A stretch of DNA of 10,098 nucleotides from CAZWVM01 sp964637705 (GTDB taxonomy: Bacteria > UBA8481): assembly GCA_964637705.1 (NCBI GenBank), contig CAZWVM010000128.1:1-10098 (forward strand), read 5' to 3'. The position numbers and the translations under genes are program-made. Under the pieces are notes generated by a model. The model worked only from the letters and a program-made list of their open reading frames with translations. It searched no databases and was not told the DNA's origin. Shown in pieces: positions 6,726 through 10,098 of the stretch (its first letter is position 1; every line of letters begins with the position of its first letter).

Positions 6726-7585
6726 GACGCGGCTCCGCGCGAGCGGCGGCCGGCGCCCTCCTTCTCGCCGTCCTGGCCGCGACCCCCGTGGTCGGGGGGA
6801 CGGAGATCCGGGCGCTCGAGGGACGGATCGAGGCGCGAACGGGTCACGAGGTGGCGGTCCTGGGGCGGGGCGAGACCGCGCGGATCGACGAGCTCGGCCG
6901 CATTCACCGGGCCGGGGAAACCGGCCGCCGCCCGGGGCCCGGTCGCGTGACAGGCACGTTGCTCGTCGTTCTCGACGGCGCGCTGCGCCTCGATGGGGGC
7001 GGCGTTTTGTCCGCCGGCCAGGAGATCTTCGCCGGCGGGACGATCGCCCGGCCCGCGTGGAGGAGCGTGGACCTTCTCAGGTCCGAGGCGCTGCGGGCGG
7101 CCTTCGGCTTCTCGCCGGTCTCCTCCCGGCCCGGCGTCCGGTCGCGGGATCAACAGGGTGTGACGCGTCTCGTGACGATGGCGATCGAGCGGCTGGAGCG
7201 GCTCGACGTCGAGGGACTCCTCGATCTCACGAACCCCGCCGCCCGCCTCGGCGGCCGTCCCTACCGCGATCACGCGCGCTTCTTCGAACGCATCCGGGCG
7301 GGACTCTCCCACCTGCAGGTCTCCTTCGTCCTCCAGGACCTGGAACCTGCGGGAAGCCGGGCGCTGCGGGGCACCTTCGTCATGTCGGTCGATTTCTTCC
7401 CCCGCGCCCTCGCGGGCCGGAGCGTCAACTTCGCGGGGTCCGGCACGATTTCGTTCGAGCGGACCGGACCGCGCTGGGTCATCTCCGACGGAGACATCCG
7501 CGCCTTCGACGTCGACACCGACGAACTCCCGACGGAGTTCGTCGAGCTCAGGGACCTCTGGAGAGGCGGAGCGGGCGGGGAGTGA
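6722..7585 (+). CDS. secreted protein with FecR-tail-like segment and NTF2-like domain
   Basis: A 287-residue exported protein of unknown function. A clear signal peptide covers about 1-26 (MRRGSAR, then Ala/Leu-rich core, VVGG end). Residues about 27-110 begin with TEIRALEGRIEARTGHEVAVLGRGE, which resembles the closing strands of FecR domains, and continue with short beta strands (LLVVLDGALRLDGG). After a Pro/Arg linker, residues about 145-262 have the helix-then-sheet pattern of an NTF2/SnoaL-like fold: helices from VTRLVTMAIERLERLD, a DHARFFERIRAGL helix, and strands VSFVLQDLEP, LRGTFVMSVDFF, GSGTISFERTG and RWVISDGDI. Such domains act as ligand pockets or partner interfaces; I see no catalytic residues I can assign. 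It overlaps the previous gene as ATGA and is followed by a hairpin, so it is probably the last gene of this transcription unit. Confidence 0.78.
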   Translation: MRRGSARAAAGALLLAVLAATPVVGGTEIRALEGRIEARTGHEVAVLGRGETARIDELGRIHRAGETGRRPGPGRVTGTLLVVLDGALRLDGGGVLSAGQEIFAGGTIARPAWRSVDLLRSEALRAAFGFSPVSSRPGVRSRDQQGVTRLVTMAIERLERLDVEGLLDLTNPAARLGGRPYRDHARFFERIRAGLSHLQVSFVLQDLEPAGSRALRGTFVMSVDFFPRALAGRSVNFAGSGTISFERTGPRWVISDGDIRAFDVDTDELPTEFVELRDLWRGGAGGE

Positions 7586-7604
7586 GGATCGGCGTTTCGT
7601 GAAA

Positions 7605-7632
7605 GCGGGCGATTCCTGTCCCGGTCGCCCGC
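7605..7632 (+). terminator. GC hairpin after the export operon
   Basis: GCGGGCGA (7605-7612) and TCGCCCGC (7625-7632) form a perfect 8-bp stem with a 12-base loop, 20 bases after the stop codon of the NTF2-like gene. No T-run follows, so if it ends transcription it does so inefficiently or with a factor. It could instead protect the mRNA end. Confidence 0.4.
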
Positions 7633-7662
7633 GGGGGCGGGCCGCGGCCATGCGCCGGTCCC

Positions 7663-7680
7663 CGGGGGTTCCTTCCCCCG
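7663..7680 (+). terminator. second GC hairpin in the same gap
   Basis: CGGGGG (7663-7668), loop TTCCTT, CCCCCG (7675-7680) is a perfect 6-bp stem-loop followed by AGTTTCC, a poor T-tract. Together with the hairpin at 7605 it suggests that transcription is attenuated or ended here before the ATPase gene. Confidence 0.35.
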
Positions 7681-7689
7681 AGTTTCCGC

Positions 7690-7717
7690 TTGAGGGCTTG
7701 GAGGGAGAAAGTAGAAT
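7690..7717 (+). promoter_or_regulatory. candidate promoter placed for a leaderless mRNA
   Basis: TTGAGG (7690-7695) and TAGAAT (7712-7717) are 16 bases apart; TAGAAT differs from the -10 consensus in one base. The ATPase start codon is only 9 bases after the -10, so transcription would begin at or within a few bases of the ATG. The purine-rich GGAGGGAG (7700-7707) lies 19 bases from the ATG, too far for an ordinary ribosome site, which fits a leaderless start. Confidence 0.4.
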
Positions 7718-7726
7718 CGGGCCCTC

Positions 7727-9289
7727 ATGATCGACTACGGCTTCGAGTTCCCACCCTTCGGTGTCACGCCCGACCCGCGCATGGTGTATCGCCACGCGCA
7801 GTTCGACGAGGCCTTCGAGGCGCTGGAGCAGTCGATCGCGGCCGGCCGCGGCTTCATGGTGGTGACCGGCGAGGTCGGGGCCGGCAAGACGACCCTCCTC
7901 AGGAGCTTTCTCTCCGCCGAACACGAGAAGCTCGACACCGCCGTCGTGCTGAACACGGGACTCGATGCCGACGGCCTTCTCCGGGCGATTGCCGACGACC
8001 TGGAGGTCGGCTACGCGGCGTCGGCCGATCGCAAGAGCATCATCGACGCCCTGAACGAGAAGCTGATGTCGGGTTTCGCGGCCGGGCGGCAGACCGCGAT
8101 CTTCATCGACGAGGCCCAGCATCTCTCGGTGGCCGCGTTGGAACTGCTACGGATGCTGTCGAACCTCGAGACCGAAACGGACAAGCTGATGCAGATCGTC
8201 CTCTTCGGGCAGAACGAGCTGAGGGAGACCCTGGCCCGGCCGGACCTGGTTCAATTGAGGAGCCGCATCGCGGTTCATCGTCATCTCAAGCCGCTGACAC
8301 TCGCGGAGACCTCCGAATACCTCTCCCACCGCATCGCAGCGGCCAAGCCCGCCGTGCCCGTCGGGTTCGAACCGGCCGCCGTGAGGCGCCTGCACAAGGC
8401 GTCCCAGGGACTCCCGCGCGTCATCAACATCCTCGCCGACAGCGCGCTTCACGTCGCAGAGCAGGCCGGGGTCTCGATCGTCGGCGCGTCCCAGGTCGTC
8501 GAGGCCGAGCGGCAGTTCGCGGAACTGGAGCCCGGGACGCTGAAGGGCCGGAGCGCGGGCAGGAACGTGCAGGTCGCACTCTCCTGGGCGCTTCTCCTGC
8601 TCGTCATCGTCATGCTGGGACTGAGGTTCCGGCACCGGCCCGAAGCGCCGCCTCCGGCGTCCGTCACGCCGCCGCCCGCGGTCGAAACATCGGACGCTCC
8701 TCCGGCCGAGGCTTCCGTCTCGATCGTCGAGCGGTTCCTTGCGCTCAACGGCGCGGCGGTGCCCGATACCGGGGGAGTGGACGCGATCCGGGAGGACCGG
8801 CTGGGGCGGACCGTGGGTCGGGTTTGGACGCGCATTCCGCCGGATCCGGCGCTGATCGAGGCCGTGGGCCTGCCCGCTCTCGTGCAGTTGAACCAGGCTG
8901 GGATCGTGAGGCAGGCCGTGGTCACGAGATCCGACCTGCCCGGGCTCGCGCGCATCGTCCGCGCGGACGGGGCCGAGCACCGCGTCGCCTACGAGGAACT
9001 GGCGATCGACCCCCTCTTCCCGGCCTCCGTGCTCCTGCCCACCGACGTGCCCCTGCCCTACGCGCGCCCGGGATCGACGGGAGAGATCGTCCGCAAGCTC
9101 CAGAACGCGCTCCACGCCGCAGGAACCTTCCGGGGGGTGGTGAACGGGGTTTACGGTCCGACGACCGAGGAGGCGGTGAGGGTCTTCCAGAGGCGCGAGA
9201 AGCTTCCCGAGGACGGCCTGGCGGGCCCCTGGACGGTCGGCGCTCTCGATAGGGCGGGACTCTGGCCCACCGTGGCCGCTCAGGAATGA
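7727..9289 (+). CDS. GspA/ExeA-like AAA ATPase with TM segment and peptidoglycan-binding domain
   Basis: A 520-residue ATPase related to GspA/ExeA of type II secretion and to the ATPases found in exopolysaccharide/exosortase loci. It opens with the family signature YGFEFPPFGVTPDPR (4-18). The AAA core has Walker A GEVGAGKTT (48-56, K54), Walker B IFIDEAQHLS (125-134, D128, E129), a sensor-1 stretch VLFGQNE (158-164), arginines in LRSRI (177-181) and GLPRVIN (228-234). A membrane segment lies at about 283-299, followed by a Pro/Ala-rich linker and an unassigned periplasmic region (about 333-440). A PG_binding_1 domain ends it (about 446-511: GSTGEIVRKLQNAL, then NGVYGPTTEEAVRVFQ and DGLAGPWTVGALD). 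In the ExeA family, cytoplasmic ATP hydrolysis and periplasmic peptidoglycan binding help to place an outer-membrane channel through the cell wall; here the partner may be the Wza-like protein. No gspB partner is visible. It lies 141 bases after the export operon and may have its own promoter. Confidence 0.92.
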   Translation: MIDYGFEFPPFGVTPDPRMVYRHAQFDEAFEALEQSIAAGRGFMVVTGEVGAGKTTLLRSFLSAEHEKLDTAVVLNTGLDADGLLRAIADDLEVGYAASADRKSIIDALNEKLMSGFAAGRQTAIFIDEAQHLSVAALELLRMLSNLETETDKLMQIVLFGQNELRETLARPDLVQLRSRIAVHRHLKPLTLAETSEYLSHRIAAAKPAVPVGFEPAAVRRLHKASQGLPRVINILADSALHVAEQAGVSIVGASQVVEAERQFAELEPGTLKGRSAGRNVQVALSWALLLLVIVMLGLRFRHRPEAPPPASVTPPPAVETSDAPPAEASVSIVERFLALNGAAVPDTGGVDAIREDRLGRTVGRVWTRIPPDPALIEAVGLPALVQLNQAGIVRQAVVTRSDLPGLARIVRADGAEHRVAYEELAIDPLFPASVLLPTDVPLPYARPGSTGEIVRKLQNALHAAGTFRGVVNGVYGPTTEEAVRVFQRREKLPEDGLAGPWTVGALDRAGLWPTVAAQE

Positions 9290-9298
9290 ATGATCATT
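9289..9298. repeat. 10-bp perfect palindrome at the end of the ATPase gene
   Basis: AATGATCATT is its own reverse complement and starts on the last base of the ATPase stop codon. It could be part of the regulatory region for glnA, as it directly precedes the TTGACC/GGTCAA repeat. A 10-bp palindrome can also occur by chance, although this one is in an AT-rich island of a GC-rich genome. Confidence 0.35.
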
Positions 9299-9299
9299 A

Positions 9300-9342
9300 T
9301 TGACCTCGACTGGTCAAATTAGAATCATGTCCACGGGTCAAT
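9300..9342. promoter_or_regulatory. TTGACC/GGTCAA repeats: candidate upstream activator site for glnA
   Basis: TTGACC (9300-9305) and GGTCAA (9312-9317) form a perfect 6-bp inverted repeat with a 6-base centre. A third half-site, GGTCAAT (9336-9342), repeats the right arm 24 bases further on. The palindrome is centred about 86 bases before the predicted transcription start, inside the range where activators of sigma-54 promoters bind. It has the general dyad shape of NtrC sites (TGCAC-type arms ending in GGTGCA) but a different sequence, so the activator may be a relative of NtrC with its own specificity. Confidence 0.5.
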
Positions 9343-9368
9343 AACGCGCAACTTCTTGATACACAGAG

Positions 9369-9384
9369 TGGCACGGTGATTGCT
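9369..9384 (+). promoter_or_regulatory. consensus sigma-54 (RpoN) promoter of glnA
   Basis: TGGCACGGTGATTGCT matches the -24/-12 consensus TGGCACG-N4-TTGCW at every defined position. GG at -24 and GC at -12 have the strict spacing that sigma-54 requires. Transcription would start near 9395, giving a 5' leader of about 70 bases before the glnA ATG. A sigma-54 promoter on glnA is the classic arrangement for nitrogen-limited induction by NtrC-type activators. Confidence 0.85.
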
Positions 9385-9401
9385 CATAAGAGAGCGGCCG
9401 G

Positions 9402-9418
9402 CGGCGAAGAAGTCGCCG
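9402..9418 (+). other. hairpin in the glnA leader
   Basis: CGGCGA (9402-9407), loop AGAAG, TCGCCG (9413-9418) is a perfect 6-bp stem just after the predicted transcription start. A smaller CCCC/GGGG stem (9428-9431 with 9437-9440, loop GTCGA) follows before the ribosome site. Such 5' hairpins can protect the mRNA or tune translation. I do not recognise a known glnA or glutamine riboswitch here. Confidence 0.4.
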
Positions 9419-9467
9419 AGGCAAGGACCCCGTCGAGGGGATCCGAGACTTAAATCAGGAGGGTCAG

Positions 9468-10098
9468 ATGACACCGCAGGACATCACCAAGTTCATCAAG
9501 GAAAAGGGCATACAGTCGATCGACTTCAAGTTCCAGGACTTCCCGGGTCTCTGGCAGCACTTCTCCATTCCCGTCTCGGAGTACTCCGAGGATCTCTTCG
9601 AGGACGGCCTGGGCTTCGACGGCTCGTCCATCCGCGGGTGGCGGAAGATCAACGAGAGCGACATGCTCGTGATGCCGGATCCCTCGACGGCCTTCGTCGA
9701 TCCCTTCATCGCCTGGCCGACTCTCTCGCTCATCTGCAACATCGTCATTCCGCAGACGAAGGAGCGCTACGAGCGCGATCCGCGCTCGATCGCCCAGAAA
9801 GCCGAGCAGTACCTGATCTCCTCCGGCGTGGGCGACACCTGCTACATGGGGCCCGAGGCGGAGTTCTTCATCTTCGACGACATCCGTTACGGCCAGAACG
9901 AGCACGAGGGCTTCTACCACATCGACTCGATCGAGGGCCAGTGGAACACGGGCCGCCAGGAGGGCCCGAACCTGGGTTACAAGCCGCGCTACAAGGAAGG
10001 CTACTTCCCGGCGCCCCCGACGGATTCGCAGCAGGACCTGCGCGATCTCATGGTGAAGGCGATGCAGGAGTGCGGGATCCAGGTCGAGCGTCAGCACC
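9468..10098 (+). CDS. glnA: glutamine synthetase, type I (N-terminal part, runs off the window)
   Basis: ATP-dependent ligation of ammonia to glutamate to make glutamine, the central step of nitrogen assimilation; a cytoplasmic dodecamer in type I enzymes. The first 210 residues are present, of about 470 in a full protein. The beta-grasp domain is clear: QSIDFKFQDFPGLWQHFSIP (15-34) and GFDGSSIRGW (48-57), which contributes to the active site of the neighbouring subunit. Residues NESDMLVMPDPSTAFVDPF (61-79) follow. The catalytic domain begins with GPEAEFFIFD (128-137), which holds the metal-binding glutamates. GYFPAPPTDSQQDLRDLM (182-199) continues the family pattern. The adenylylation tyrosine region lies beyond the window, so regulation by adenylylation cannot be judged. 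AGGAGGG (9457-9463) lies 4 bases before the ATG, the best ribosome site in the window. The gene is separated by 178 bases from the ATPase gene and has its own sigma-54 promoter, so it is a separate unit. Confidence 0.97.
   Translation, partial: MTPQDITKFIKEKGIQSIDFKFQDFPGLWQHFSIPVSEYSEDLFEDGLGFDGSSIRGWRKINESDMLVMPDPSTAFVDPFIAWPTLSLICNIVIPQTKERYERDPRSIAQKAEQYLISSGVGDTCYMGPEAEFFIFDDIRYGQNEHEGFYHIDSIEGQWNTGRQEGPNLGYKPRYKEGYFPAPPTDSQQDLRDLMVKAMQECGIQVERQH

Noticed and set aside
6128..8122. Long minus-strand open frame spanning the FecR-like genes and the gap before the ATPase gene
   Set aside because: It covers parts of three supported genes and the hairpin gap and has low-complexity composition; no start signal or domain was seen.
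7690..9252. Second long plus-strand frame overlapping the ATPase gene
   Set aside because: The product is an Arg/Gly/Pro-rich frame-shifted reading of the ATPase gene; the other frame carries complete Walker A, Walker B and PG_binding_1 motifs.
1..10098. CRISPR arrays, insertion sequences, toxin-antitoxin or defence genes
   Set aside because: No regularly spaced repeats, transposase motifs or small paired genes were seen; base composition is even across the genes, with no sign of recent transfer.

Overview
This GC-rich window (about two thirds G+C by eye, with strong G/C preference at third codon positions) looks like a chromosomal piece of a diderm bacterium. It carries an outer-membrane polysaccharide-export protein, a Wzz-type chain-length regulator fused to a tyrosine-kinase domain, a GspA/ExeA-like ATPase and a sigma-54-type glnA promoter. 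I cannot name the phylum from the sequence. Acidobacteriota, Planctomycetota, Myxococcota and related deep lineages would all fit. All convincing genes are on the + strand.

Layout. Bases 1-27 are the 3' end of a tRNA (probably tRNA-Gly). After a 171-base, AT-richer gap comes a tight gene string at 199-7585: (1) a PilZ-like/GYF_2/TM/TPR protein; (2) a small lipoprotein with a carbohydrate-binding-like beta-sandwich; a 110-base gap with a possible promoter; (3) a Wza-like export protein; (4) a Wzz/BY-kinase fusion; (5) a membrane-anchored FecR-like protein; (6) a secreted protein with a FecR-tail-like segment and an NTF2-like domain. Genes 1/2, 3/4, 4/5 and 5/6 overlap by 1 or 4 bases, which implies translational coupling. 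A 141-base gap with two GC hairpins and a possible leaderless promoter precedes gene 7 (7727-9289), a GspA/ExeA-type AAA ATPase with a transmembrane segment and a C-terminal peptidoglycan-binding domain. A 178-base regulatory gap with palindromes and a consensus sigma-54 promoter leads into glnA, which runs off the window.

How it may work together (inference). Genes 1-7 look like the envelope-spanning and regulatory part of an exopolysaccharide secretion system. Wza would form the outer-membrane channel and Wzz/BY-kinase the inner-membrane co-polymerase. The PilZ-like protein could be a scaffold or second-messenger input, the lipoprotein and FecR-like proteins periplasmic accessories, and the ATPase could adapt peptidoglycan for the channel. 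No glycosyltransferase, polymerase, flippase or exosortase lies between the tRNA and glnA, so the glycan-making enzymes must be elsewhere or the cargo is something else. The most unusual points are the kinase domain, whose Walker A' acidic residues are replaced although its C-terminal tyrosine cluster is kept, the composite first gene, and a FecR-like fold that seems divided between two overlapping genes.
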